Notes under the pieces: generated by a model
What the model saw: only the letters and a program-made list of their open reading frames with translations
What the model was told of the DNA's origin: nothing
The model's database searches: none
Source of the DNA: Sipunculus nudus
Taxonomy: Eukaryota > Annelida > Sipuncula > Golfingiida > Sipunculidae
Length of the DNA: 64,000 bases
NCBI GenBank assembly: GCA_026874595.1
Contig: CM049313.1
Span: 50,581,659 to 50,645,658, forward strand
Direction of reading: 5' to 3'
Shown here: positions 1 to 11,782 of the stretch, in pieces
How the letters are laid out: each line of letters opens with the position of its first letter
Numbering within the stretch: the first letter of the stretch is position 1
Position numbers and translations under genes: made by a program

Positions 1-2875
1 AAAGGCTCATGCCTAGGGAATCGGGCCCGGCATTCAGACTTATTTGAAAAATCGTTTTGCTATCATACAATTACACCAGGAGGGTGACCCCCGCACTTTA
101 CGGCGGTAAAGATGACTCCATAGCGATAGAAAGCTCATGTTTGCTTCATAGAACGACTCCCGAAGGGACGCTATTCCATGTAAGGCGGTCATAAACCCCC
201 AAACAATAATAAATCTTGTCTGAAAGACGGATGATCAACCAATTAATAAGAGACGAAGCTAATATCCAGCTCATCGATCGGGCCTTGATAAAGCCGGCAT
301 GTAATCGAACTATCCTCATTGCGAGTATAACAGTCGTTTCAGTTTGATGGGTCGGTGACTTGAGACTTGCCTGCGCTACCGAATGCCGTGCCGCTTTAAT
401 AAGAGCACAGGTAGATGTAATTAACTTCTCTGAAGTGTTAATAACACACTGTCTACTTCCATATCGCTCTCCGACCTTGTGGGGGATATAGATTTCTTGG
501 CATATTGTCAATAGATGGGTATCACATAGAACTTGCGAGAGTGTGTCTATGTGTAGCTTTCCAGCAGTAATCAAATCTCTATTAAATAAGGGATGTTGGA
601 AACAGCATGTAAGCATGACTGGTCTTGGTCGCTGCAGTTTCCGTTCAGTGATTTGACGTCAACCCCCCTCCCCCCCCCCCCCCCACCATATTTGATCAGT
701 CTTCGGAAAAAAAAGATATTTTAGAAAAAAAAACCACTAACATCTGAGGAAAACTAATTGAAAAATAAATTGAAAATAAAAAAGTTAAACATGCAAGAAG
801 TTTTGGTAAAACGTCAGCGTTGGCGACAATGAATACATTGTTTTCTAATGTCAACTTGACCCTTGCACTTACATTTCAGTAAGCTGCCAAGGTGGTTGGG
901 GTATATCCACACTTTTTAGCAAGGGAGGATAGTCAATGTTATCACCCCCCCCCCCCCCTGTGTGGAAACAAACTACTTTTCTTTTAAAACCTTATACTTA
1001 ATGTGTCACGCAGACATTGAATAAAAAATATATATTGGTGTGTGTGTGCGTTTATATAAAAAAGTTGCAGGGTAATTCAAATGCTAATTTTATAAGAAAG
1101 TATAAATAGATAAGAAAGCATTATTATCTTAAGAAAAAAAAATTAATTTGATATTGATAAATACGTGACCCATGAGTCGTGACGCTCAGCTGACCAGCAT
1201 GCCATTTTAGCCTAACATTCGCATCAAGAATTGCATTATCTGAAGTCATATTGAGATTTAATTGAGATGTGATCTTGCCCTTTGACCCTCTGACCCGCTT
1301 GTCGGCAGGGTTCATCCCTAAGAGGGGTTCACACATAAGCAGACTGTTTCCAGTCATGATTGGTTAATACAAGTGGTTAAAGAGAAGAATAAGGTCATGG
1401 TTACAAGTTTTGAAACTCTGAAAAATTTGATTGAAACATTTTGTCTTCAAATTAGGGGGACAGAATATAAGATCTCACATTCCCAGGAAATCCTTGTAGG
1501 TTAAGGTCAAGTTCAAATTTTTTTTTTCAAACTACTCTGAGAACATGACGGATATCACCATCAGGAAACTACAGTGTAATACTCCGATCATGTTTTTTAC
1601 TGAATGTGTAACCTGTTGGTTACATATGTTTCTGTTTACTGATACACTTCATCAAAGCGCATAACACATTACACGAGATATTGTACAAAGGTTCAACCTA
1701 ATTTGAGAAATCCCAACAAGAAATGAAATAAAAAGTCTTAAAGAAACTACTATTCTGCGAGGGTAATCCGAATCCCTAAACTGGAGTGGCTATGATCGTG
1801 GCTGCCTGTCCGGGTCCACCGGTTGCCTCCAGCTCTTAAGATTACAAAACACAACCATCAAAGGCACAAAGAGAACCTATAGAACTCTTTGTACCATCCA
1901 TGAAAAAAACTTCATTAGTTTATACAGCGAGTCAAGGGGACCCATGCTTGATGAATCCGGAACAAAAAAATCTCCTTAAAATGATGATGAAAAAAAAAAT
2001 CGTCCAAGTTGAAATGTGAACCCCCAGGCATGTCAAATTATGCAAAACTATACATTCTATACTCAAGCGCCATGTTAATCTGTTATTTTTCACGGTTTTG
2101 CAACTGTATTATTTTGACAAAACAGGGATCAACGGGGTTTAAACATTAAAAAACGTACTGCGGTCTTCTTTATGGGTATTCTTAAGATATGAAAAAAATG
2201 TCATTTTATGTGACATTTACAGAATAATTTATGACAAAGGAATCAAGTATAGAGTGCAGTGTATAAGGATGTGTAATAACCAACGACAACTGATGACGAA
2301 GTGACCTTTTTATAATTTGATATTACTGATAAACATTACTGAAAAAATTGAAAAAGTCAGTGGTAATAAAAAAAACAAATTGAAAATATTACAATGATTC
2401 AGGAAAAAGCTGGTTCAGGCATAAGACCCACTGATTGGGATAAAAAAGAAACAGGTATTATGTATTTAAACTGACATCTAGATAATAAAACAAACACCCA
2501 ATGTAGATTTTGTGGCTTTACATCCTACATAATATGTTGGTACACAAACGTGGAACGAGATTTAGTTAATATGCTGAGACATATACTTTACCTGCATAAA
2601 CGTACGGAACAGATACGCATTCAGTTTTGTTCCAGCATTGTCCGATTTTACTGTTAAGAAATCCTTTTTTTATCTTGAAACATTGTTTCCATAAAATAAA
2701 GACATTGTCACCAGAAAAAATATGCCTTGTTTATCTATATAATATATAATTATCTTTATAATTAATAACTGTAGGGACGGTGAAAATGAAAAATAATATC
2801 ACCAGTACATCTTTAAATTGATAACAAACTAGAATCTGTAATCAGGGCGTACATACCTCCACCAGAATCTCCCTC
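1..2875. other. Unannotated AT-rich stretch with two poly-C tracts
   Basis: No recognisable gene. Poly-C tracts lie at about 663-684 and 945-958. A minus-strand reading frame at 146-616 (156 codons) is open but matches no family I know. Its flanks show no clear splice signals or polyadenylation site, so it may be chance or an old exon. The rest is AT-rich sequence with many short A runs and no tandem structure that I could see. Confidence 0.5.
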
Positions 2876-3110
2876 ATTCATGTGTTCACGTGTACGCATT
2901 TCATCTGTGTACACTGTCATGCTTCCGTGTCACGAGTGGCAGAACAAATAAAAATGGGTGGCTTCCACAAGGGGACAAAGAAATGGTCCTTTGTCATAAT
3001 GGTTTATAAGATAATATATATAGTGGTGATTCTTATTACCTCCAAAATGAAATGGACTATTAGTATGTCTTTACCCTAACCCTCTACAAATGTTCCGCAA
3101 AACATTTTAT
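2876..3110 (+). repeat. Diverged direct repeat, copy 1
   Basis: This roughly 235-bp segment resembles 3532-3800. Shared landmarks in the same order are 'gtcatgctt', 'gagtggcagaacaa', 'gggacaaag', 'tggtgattc' and 'ttacctccaaaa'. Many substitutions and small indels separate the copies. The short reading frame across it is not conserved in the second copy, so I read it as non-coding. Confidence 0.6.
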
Positions 3111-3444
3111 GCCTGTCACGCTTTTTCAGGAGGCAACCTGTAATCCTCACTGAACCCCAATTCCATTATATCGCCTGTTAAGGATTTTTATTCTGTTAAA
3201 AGGAAGTAAAGGTTTTAAATTCAAGCGCGGAACACATGTCCACATAAATCTTTCAACAGAGAGCACTTTTCCGTTGAGTGGACGCAAAAAGCTGAGACCC
3301 TTTACACGAACAACGTTTTAAAGGTTTACAGGTATGTATATTTTTATACATTCAGAAGTATCTTTCCATGATAAATATGGTTTTTATACTTCGGCCGATT
3401 TATGGGTTGTTTGAAAACAGTTTTTTTTTTCAAAAGGAAGCCCT

Positions 3445-3461
3445 GGGGGGGGGGGGGGGGG
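3445..3461. repeat. Poly-G tract (17 G)
   Basis: An uninterrupted run of G in AT-rich surroundings, between the two copies of the 2.9/3.5-kb direct repeat. One of several long C/G homopolymers in the window. Confidence 0.9.
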
Positions 3462-3531
3462 CGATTGCACACACTCCTAAGGGTCCTCAGTCTCTTGGGG
3501 AACCCCCGCCGGAATCTAATAAAGTCCTTTG

Positions 3532-3800
3532 TTCATACATGCATGTTTCATGTAAGACATTGTCATGCTTCAGAAACACGGGCTCACCAGGTGAGTGGCA
3601 GAACAACTGCTTTAGAATGGGGGGCTTCTAATCGGGGACAAAGGAATAGCCCTTTATAATCATTCCTTTGTGGAATTGTGATTATGGCACTTAAGAAAAA
3701 AAATATATTATGGTGATTCCGATTACCTCCAAAAATGTTTTGGATTACGGATGCAGTTTATCCCTTTACAAATTTTCAGCAAAATCTGTTATTACATTTT
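3532..3800 (+). repeat. Diverged direct repeat, copy 2
   Basis: Second copy of the 2876-3110 repeat in the same orientation, about 0.65 kb downstream. The same landmark words occur in the same order, with extra bases inserted around 'ggctcaccag'. It may be a dispersed repeat family or a local duplication; the sequence alone does not decide. Confidence 0.6.
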
Positions 3801-5450
3801 CCATTAATTTGCTGAAAGACAAGGCTGAAGTGCTTTCCTTGCTAAATGCTTTCGTCGAAATATATCTACCTGCTTTCTTTTTAACTGGGAGAGTTGTCAA
3901 TTTTGCATCAGGCCTGCTTATTCCATAAAAAAAAATTACAGTACTTAAACCAAAATTTGTATACTGTTTGAATATATTTTTCTGAGCCTATCTTTTTAAC
4001 ATTGGCAGCTATACATTTCGCGTACAAGAGACCAACGACATATGTATGTGAATACAAATAACGCATGTGTCTGTTAACATGCCTTAGACTATACCCTAAA
4101 CTGTCTACACTAAATAAAACAACGTGTTTCATATAATATCATGGTAGAATGCTTCTTTATACAATCGTAATATGTACAATATTTCCTAAGCAATGAAGCT
4201 GTCGGACCTATGTTGTTTGTCAGGTAAAAAATCTCACTTAAAAATTTGTACACCTTTTATATGTCTCTTGTCTCTTTCCAAAAAAAAATGACGTAAACAC
4301 CAAAAGCGTGATGATAAGATAAAACATTCTGAATACGTATATTCCTTTGACAGGAAAAGCCTCATATCCTTTAAATATGTGCATAATGTAATTGACAGGT
4401 ACATTTGAATTAAATTTTACTTATTTTATAAATTGAATTGTCATCGATATATGATATAATCACTTTTTTCTGCGATTTAAAAAGTCTACGAATATTGAAT
4501 TTTATATATTTTTCAATATTCTGAAAATATTATTTTTGGCTGCATTTCGAATATTTCCAAGCGTTTAGCGTATCTTTGATTTATTAAAAAATTGCATTTC
4601 TCGAACAGCGCCGATATCTTCATTCTATCTTGGTTCAAATACGAATCTCACTTTAATTTTCTTTATTTATTATGTTGTGAGGAAATATGCTTCAGTTAAC
4701 ATGTCAGGTTCTGGGTATATGGGTCAGGATAAGCTCAGTCTAAGTATAGTTGTATATTATTTTGAGGTTTTGATGATTGTGGTAAAACGTCCGTTATTAT
4801 ACCTGGAGGTGAAATTAAAAACAAGATCAAGGTTTATTGTGTGAAATATTCAGATTTTTCTGTAATAACACTTAATGTAATAGGCTTTGGAATAAGTAAG
4901 AAAAAGTCAAAAATACAAATGGGTAACAAATGAAAAAGGTGCCAACAGGATATTATTTTTTGCAGGAAACACATTGTATAGGAAATGTGGTAACAACATG
5001 GTAAAAAGAATGGCCCCATACTATTTTCATCTCTCATGGCACGAACCTAGTTAAAGGGGTAATTATTCTAGTCGGGAGAAGTATTTATTTGGAGGACACA
5101 TATATTTTTACTTATAAAAATAGCCGATATATTTCAACAAAAACAACGATTAAGGGTAAATAAATATCTTTTCATAATTACCAACGCTTTAAATACGAAG
5201 AATGAACAAATTACAGTTTTCAGCAAAATCACGAGTATACTAGCAAATCTTACCCTTGATGGGAACACAAGTACTTCATCCTATGTTTGAGTCATATTGA
5301 CGTAGATGAAGTTAATTTTTAGTCAAAGCCTAAACCAGTAAAACTATTAAAATTTATCCGTACTAAATATGGATTGATCGATCTTTTAAGGATATTATAC
5401 CCAGGAAACACCCAGTTAACGCCAATAAGGCAACGGAGACTTGTTTATAT
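3801..5450. other. No recognisable feature
   Basis: AT-rich sequence with scattered short reading frames on both strands. I see no family signature, RNA gene or tandem array here. Confidence 0.5.
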
Positions 5451-5499
<49 letters not shown>

Positions 5500-5509
5500 G
5501 GGGGGGGGG
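5451..5509. repeat. Compound microsatellite (AC)n(AT)n followed by poly-G
   Basis: A short (AC)n run passes into a long (AT)n run and ends in about 11 consecutive G. It abuts the 5' side of a LINE remnant. Confidence 0.9.
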
Positions 5510-5514
5510 CTGAG

Positions 5515-6260
5515 CTGAATGCATGTATTAACTACATTCCGATAAAACCAGCACAAATAACTGACCATTCCGCTGTGATCTGCTCCGTAGGCTTCATGTC
5601 GGATAAAAACTCCCGGTCTGTCGTATTGGAAACTAAATGTTTCCTTACTAAATGATCCAGATTATGTATCACTGATAAAAAAAATTATATAAAGCACATG
5701 AAGTTTAAGCAAAAGAAACAATTAAATGATCAACAAAGGTGTGTATGTTTAAATTTCAAAATTAGAGAAGTTTTCCTTGAATATTCAAAAGATAAAGGAA
5801 AAGAGGGAAGAAAGAACGGAACTCAATACCCTGGAAGAAAAGTTTACACTGAGACTGAAAACAACTAAATAGAAATTCAGACTATCCCTTACATGATACT
5901 CCATTAACATTTTATCCGTTAACGTAAGTAAATTTGTATCAATGGAAAATATTATTAATAGACACATGTGCGTACTGTTCGAATGAAGTGGAGACGATCA
6001 CACATATATTTTGTAAATGTATTGTCTTTCCTCTATTACCATATAATTGAATGAGTTAGATATACTGGGGGTGTGATACTATAGTCACTCAGGTTTTTCA
6101 GAACATTACGAGAATAGAGGTCGTATTGATGTATTGCTATTAATTTATAAATTTGTTATATTCAGTTTTCGAAATGATGTTAAAACACGAACTTTACAAT
6201 TGTTTAAGAATCATTAATAAAAAAAGAGAAACATTTGCACGTAAAGTTGCAGAAAACAAA
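5515..6260 (+). pseudogene. LINE (non-LTR retrotransposon) remnant: endonuclease end plus C-terminal tail
   Basis: Around 5570-5620 a frame reads ITDHSAVICSV, the 'SDH' motif near the end of the AP-like endonuclease of LINEs. A frameshift follows, then a Trp-Lys-Leu-Asn stretch typical of the endonuclease/RT linker. From about 5965 a second piece carries a Cys-rich, 'ETITHIF'-like segment and a basic tail, as at the C-terminus of L1-type ORF2. The whole RT core between them is missing, and several stops break every frame. The copy is an internally deleted fossil, probably of the L1/Tx1-like type also seen at 13.8 and 25.8 kb. The family call is from motif memory only. Confidence 0.6.
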
Positions 6261-6593
6261 AATGGAATATAGTCTGAATCTTGAATGTCGTGGTTTAAAT
6301 ACCGTTTTATATTTCATTGTGATCATATTGGCTCTATAATGTTAGCGTGTTCGTATCTTATATTTGTGTTGCATACTCTTATATTCTTAACATTATGGTT
6401 TGGTGTGTGTCAAAGTATTAAAAAGTATTTTCAATTACATGTTAATGGCATCATTGTTTCGAATCCTGCATGTTAGAACTTTTGTAACGTTTTATTTTTA
6501 TTAGTTCATATGAAGCCGATGATGAAAAGGAAACTTTTGAAAAAAAAATATAAAAAAAATCTATTCTGAGACATTATGAGAGAAAAGAGTTCG

Positions 6594-6624
6594 AAATAAT
6601 AATAATAATAATAATAATAATAAT
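6594..6624. repeat. (AAT)n microsatellite
   Basis: About ten uninterrupted trinucleotide repeats, upstream of the satellite array. Confidence 0.9.
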
Positions 6625-6771
6625 TTAAAAAAAGTTCGATTTGTGCTCACTAAAATGCTATTTTGGACGCTCCCATTAGGTTAAATTGAACCTAGCATGC
6701 TATCAGTGGTGTTATCAAAAGTCACATAGTGTAAAGATGATCACCTCCTGTATACACGATCATGTCATTTA

Positions 6772-7612
6772 GCGGAAATAACGATCTGAAATAACCTAAA
6801 AAACATACGTGACGTGGAAAATACATAATGACGATCTGAAGTTTAAGGAAAAACATACGTGATGTAAATAATACAAAATGACGATCTGAAGTTTCTGGAA
6901 ATACATACGTGACGTGGATTATACGAAATGATAATCTAACGTATCAGGATATACTTTCATGACGCGGTTAATACAAATTGACGATCTGACGTAATCGGAA
7001 GTATATACTTGACGTGGATTAATCGAAAAGATGATCTGACGTATACGGAAATACATAAGAGACGTGGTTAAGTCGAAATGACGATCTGGAATATCCAGAA
7101 ATTCATACATGACGTGGATTTTACAAATTGACGACCTGACGTAACCGGAAATACATACGTGACGTTGTTATTCGAAATGACGATCTAACGTATCCGGAAA
7201 CACTTACGTGACCTGGATTTATACAGAATGACGATCTGAGCCATCCGGAATTACATACGTCACGTATATTTTTCAAATTGACGGTCAGAAGTATCTGGAA
7301 AAACCTACGTGACGAGGATTATCCGAAATGACGCCTTATCGATTCCGGAAATACATACATGAAGTGGTTAATACAAAAGACGATCTGAAATATCCGGAAT
7401 TACATACGTGACGGAGATTATTCACAATGACGATCTGACGTATCCCCAAATACATACGTGACATGGATTAATTGAAAGTACGATCTGATGTATCCGGAAA
7501 AAAACATAATTAACTGCGAATACTCGGAATAACGATATGACCTAAACCGAAATACCTACGTGACTTGAATTATACAAAATTTCGATCTGAAGTATCCGGA
7601 ATAACATAGGAC
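6772..7612 (+). repeat. 50-bp satellite array, left part
   Basis: Tandem monomers of about 50 bp have an approximate consensus made of gacgatctgacgtatccgg, then aaatacatacgtgacgtgg, then attatacaaaat. Monomers differ by substitutions and small indels. The array continues beyond the solo LTR at 7617-8429, and blocks of specific monomer variants recur with a period of about 750 bp once that LTR is subtracted. Minus-strand reading frames here come from the repeat and are not genes. Most monomers contain a TGACGTGG-like core. Confidence 0.9.
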
Positions 7613-8433
7613 ACGTTGTTACGGAACCTAATATAAACAGATCACGCATGCGTGATGAACACACATTTTGCAATGGAGATAAAAAAATCAGATTCTGTAA
7701 CACTAGCCAGCGTGAAATGTCTAGGGAAATGAATAAAGAAGTCAATGGTTTTTCATTAACAAATAACCATAATTTATTCTTAAAACAACCCTAACATTAC
7801 AATACACTAAATCAATAGAATTATTAAGTAAAACAGCGGTATAACAACAAATCAATACAATCACGCAGTAAAATACACAAAGTGCACAGTACCTGGATAC
7901 CACCACCGTCACAACGATAAGTTCTTTAAATGTATACTCTCGGAGAATGACAGTCCAGTGTAAAGCTCTTGTAACAATCGAGAAAGCGAACTGAAGTCCA
8001 AATGCACAAAATCCAGGAGAACCTCTGAAGAAAATCTATAATTGCCGCTCTCGTCGGATAAGGTCCCAGAAACTGACACACGTTTCTGCGTCCGCTGGAA
8101 ATCTTCTCTGCTGTCATTCCGGCTCTAACACACAGCCCTTTTATATATTCTTCACCCCAAGCCGAGAATTGTCCACTTCTCGAACAGTCTTAAAGATCTT
8201 ACACAACACGATTAACACGCGTTACAGGAATCATCTAGAAGAACATCGCTGTGTGTGTCTCTACATACCAGGGTCCACAGGTGACTCACGACCATGCGAG
8301 AAAGCCCAAGGCTAGCATGACAACGAGAGTTCAACAAGTACGGGTTAAACTGCGAATGTAACAAACGGATCGGCGAGGTTGTCACAACACGAGTTACGCC
8401 CGTGTCACACAAAAAAAGCACCTGTAACAACGT
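7613..8433 (-). mobile_element. Solo LTR (Gmr1-like family) with 4-bp target duplication
   Basis: LTR body 7617-8429 (813 bp) in minus orientation, beginning TGTTACGG and ending CTGTAACA on the plus strand. It closely matches the 3' LTR at 23,197-23,982 read in reverse: the same ends, TATA region (about 8142), polyadenylation region and 'bottom' motifs. The 4-bp ACGT is duplicated at 7613-7616 and 8430-8433. The intact satellite monomer near 9176 shows a single copy of the target site, which supports a true insertion followed by LTR-LTR recombination. Short reading frames inside it are not genes. Confidence 0.9.
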
Positions 8434-9737
8434 ATATTCTACAAAATGACGATCTGACTTTTCCGGAAATACATACGTGACGTGGATAATTCGAAATGAC
8501 GATCTAACGTATCAGGATATACTTTCATGACGCGGTTGATACAAATTGACGATCTGACGTATCCGTAAGTACATACGTGGCGTGGATTAATCGAAAAGAT
8601 GATCCTACGTATACGGAAGTACATAACAGACGTGGTTTAAAACGAAATGACGATCTTGAATATCAAGAAATTTATACAAGACGTGGATTTTACAAATAGA
8701 CGATTTGACGTATCTGGAAATACATAAGTTACGTGCATTATTCAAAATGACGATCTCAAATATCTGCGGATTGTTATACGTGGCGTGGATCATACAAAAT
8801 GACGTTCTGAAATATCCGAAATACATACGTGACGTTATTATTCGAAATGACGATCTAACGTATCCGGAAACTTAAGTGACCTGGATTTATACAGAATGAC
8901 GATCTGGCTTATCCGGAATTACATACGTCACGTTTATTATACAAATTGAAGGTCAGAAGTACCTGGAAAAACCTACGTGACGAGGGTTATCCGAAATGAC
9001 GCCTTATCGATTCCAGAAATACATGCATGACGTGGTTAATACAAAAGACGATCTGAAGTAACCGGAATTACATAACCGGGGATTATTAAAAATGACGATC
9101 TGACCTTAACCGAAATACCTACGTGTCATGGATTATACAAAATTTCGATCTGAAGTATCCGAAATTACATAGGTCACGTATATTTTACAAAATGATCTGA
9201 CTTTTCCGGAAATACATAGGTGACGTGGCTTAAACGGAATGACATTTTTACAAAATGACGATCTGACTTTTCCGAAAATACATACGTGACGTGGCTTAAA
9301 CGAAATGACGATCTTACGTATCCAGAAGTACATACGTGACGGGGATTAATCGAAATGACGATCTGACGTATACGGAAGTACCTTAGAGACGTGGTCTAAT
9401 CGAACGACGTATCCGGAAATACATAAGTTACGTGGATTACACAAAATGACATCTCAAGTATTCGGAATGTAATACATGACGTGGTTAATACAAACGACGA
9501 TCTGAAGTATCCGGAATCACTTACGTGATGGGGATTATTCAAACTGACCATCTGACGTAGCTGGAAGTATATAAGTAACGGCGAATACTCGAAATGACCA
9601 TCTGACGTAACCAGAAATACATACGTGACATGGATTATACAAAATGACGATCTGACGTTTGCGGAAATACATATATGACGTCGATTATACAAAATGACGA
9701 TCTGATATGTATCTGGTAATACATACGTGACGTGGAA
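8434..9737 (+). repeat. 50-bp satellite array, right part
   Basis: Continuation of the array at 6772. Variant monomers recur in order: 'atcaggatatactttcatg' at 6943 and 8511, and 'aaatttcgatctgaag' near 7579 and 9142. After removing the 817 bp added by the LTR insertion, both pairs lie 746-751 bp apart, about 15 monomers. A third pair ('gccttatcgattcc', near 7333 and 9001) gives about 850 bp, so monomers have been gained and lost within the higher-order unit. Confidence 0.9.
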
Positions 9738-10447
9738 TAATCCTAGATTTACAGCTATTATCGAAGCCCTTAAACTGCCACAAATCCCCTTGGCCTATGG
9801 CGTTCCCCTTTAACCTTTAGTTCTATGAAATAGTAAAATACACGCAAAAACTTTAAACAACGCTAGAGTTTGCATCATAATGCTTTTTTCTTATGCGGCA
9901 CCTAAAACCTTTGAAACTAAGTCAAGTATTCCTGTACATTTCAGCATCTCGTGCAACTATGTGTATCAATGCAGCTGCCATGAAGAATTTCAGATATTCT
10001 AAAATCCAGTGTTGAAGTCAAGTCCACATGTACCGAATCCGACTTTAAGTCCGCGTCCAGGCTGGTCACGTTCGAGTCTTTTTGGGTTTGAGTTCATGTC
10101 CACCTTCTTCGAGTTTGAATCTTTCAGACACCGAGCCCATGTCCATGTACAATTAAATTATACTTATTCAAACAATTGACATTGAAATCTGAGATAATAA
10201 CGTGAATCTTAATGTTAGTTTATGCAGGATTTTTTTTCTTTAATGTTAGCTTACTTTACAGTGCGTTGAATATGGAACAATCTAATTGAATTTGAACATT
10301 ATGTCATTGTCTTCTATACAACTTTATCTTTGTGGTAATTTCCAGCCTTACTGTAACACCTGAGGTGATAGAGTATTTTCTACTGGATTCAAGACCGAAT
10401 GGACCTGATTTCTCAAGCCGAGTCGAGCCCGTGCTATCATTGATATA
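9738..10447. other. Unannotated; short 'gagtc/gtttgagt' degenerate repeat near 10.03-10.15 kb
   Basis: The satellite ends abruptly at about 9737. The following sequence has no gene. Between about 10,025 and 10,150 the words 'gtcc', 'gagtc' and 'gtttgag' recur irregularly, as in a decayed minisatellite. Confidence 0.4.
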
Positions 10448-10696
10448 CAGGGTTGGATCCAGGATTTAGGAAAAGGAGGGGTCCAACAAAGGAGCGCTTA
10501 ACCCGAAACCTAAAAAATATATTTAAATAAAAGTTCCCGGGTATGGACTTAGAGGGAGTGGTCGAGGCCGCAAAACATTGGTTTAAAACCTTTAAAAAAG
10601 ATGAAAGCGGCTGAAAAAAAGGAGGGGGTGTCCCCCCCCCCTCCCCCCCCCCCCAAAAAAAGCAAAAAAACAAAAACAAAACTGGATCCGCTTCTC
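10448..10696 (-). mobile_element. MITE-like element with poly-C core, copy 1
   Basis: About 249 bp. The left end reads cagggttggatccagg and the right end ctggatccgcttctc, forming imperfect terminal inverted repeats around GGATCC. The interior has paired poly-C tracts near 10,630-10,653. It resembles 42,850-43,064 in reverse orientation (shared 'ggatccaggaatt...aggaaaa...ggaggggtcc' layout). No target duplication is obvious here. A glycine/proline-rich minus-strand frame comes from the poly-C run. Confidence 0.65.
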
Positions 10697-11782
10697 ATTT
10701 AACTTTACTTATTCGGATCAAAATAAAACAACCCGGATTTTGTCCCATTCTTCATGTCTCTATACCATATCTGCTCCTTGGAAGAAAAACCGTACTATGG
10801 AAAAATACAAAAATGATGTTGGGCGTTATTACATCACATAGTCCCGTTACATCAAACTTCACTTTAACATCAAAACCATCAGCCTTGGGCCTAAATTATG
10901 TAGAGACATTGGAAGGCCACGAGGAAGCATCAATTCCAGGGATAAGCTACACCGGGAACATAAGGTGATGGATCAATACACCAAGATTAGAATTTTACCT
11001 GCACAGAGCAACCTTCTGTGATTGTTACCTCGCGTTTCGTCCCGGAGCGAGAATCCCAAGATATCATCTGTGGTAAATATATAACGGTTAGGCCAAAAAA
11101 AAATAATAAAAGATGTGGTTCTCGGGCAACAAATTACAAATTTCGAGCTTCAGCCGCTCGGACATTTCTTTTAAGAAGAAAAAAAAATCATACCATTTTT
11201 ATATAGTTTCCTTGTTTATGTAGCGCTTTTACCTGTTAAGCAAAAATACATCGGTTATTGTCATGCTTTTTCCTTATCATTTGACATTTTTATCGAAACA
11301 TAAAAAAATAAAAATAAAAAACCGCCTGCCCACATTGATTTCTGAATAAAGTGCCTGAGGACCAAAAATTATTTTTTTGTGGCCTTAGGTTTACAGCCAA
11401 TGTTCTAAATGCTCCAAAACTGTGTTTTATTTATTAGTAGTTAGGACTGAGCTGCAGTTGGTTTACAATATTTACTGACGGGTTACGATAAAGGATTTTA
11501 CATTTGACTTAACAATGGGACCCCCTCCAAATGAGACTAAAGAATATGCGCTCAGATTGATAATTAACAATTAAAGGGTTCCGAAAGGACACTGACATTG
11601 ACATGCAGTTAGGATATCTAGCGACATTTATCTTTCTGATAAATCTTTTTAAATAAAATCCTCCCGAATATTTGAATCATAAAAGGCAGAAATTGCTTTT
11701 AAAATATACTGTATCTGTTTTATTGTGTTTTATATGCGCAGGATTTTACATAGCTTTACATGTGCTTGACATTTTTAATTCC
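10697..11782. other. No recognisable feature
   Basis: AT-rich sequence with A-rich runs. I see no coding, RNA or repeat signature. Confidence 0.4.

Noticed and set aside
6919-9692. Minus-strand proteins in the satellite
   Set aside because: The frames follow the 50-bp repeat and drift between monomers.
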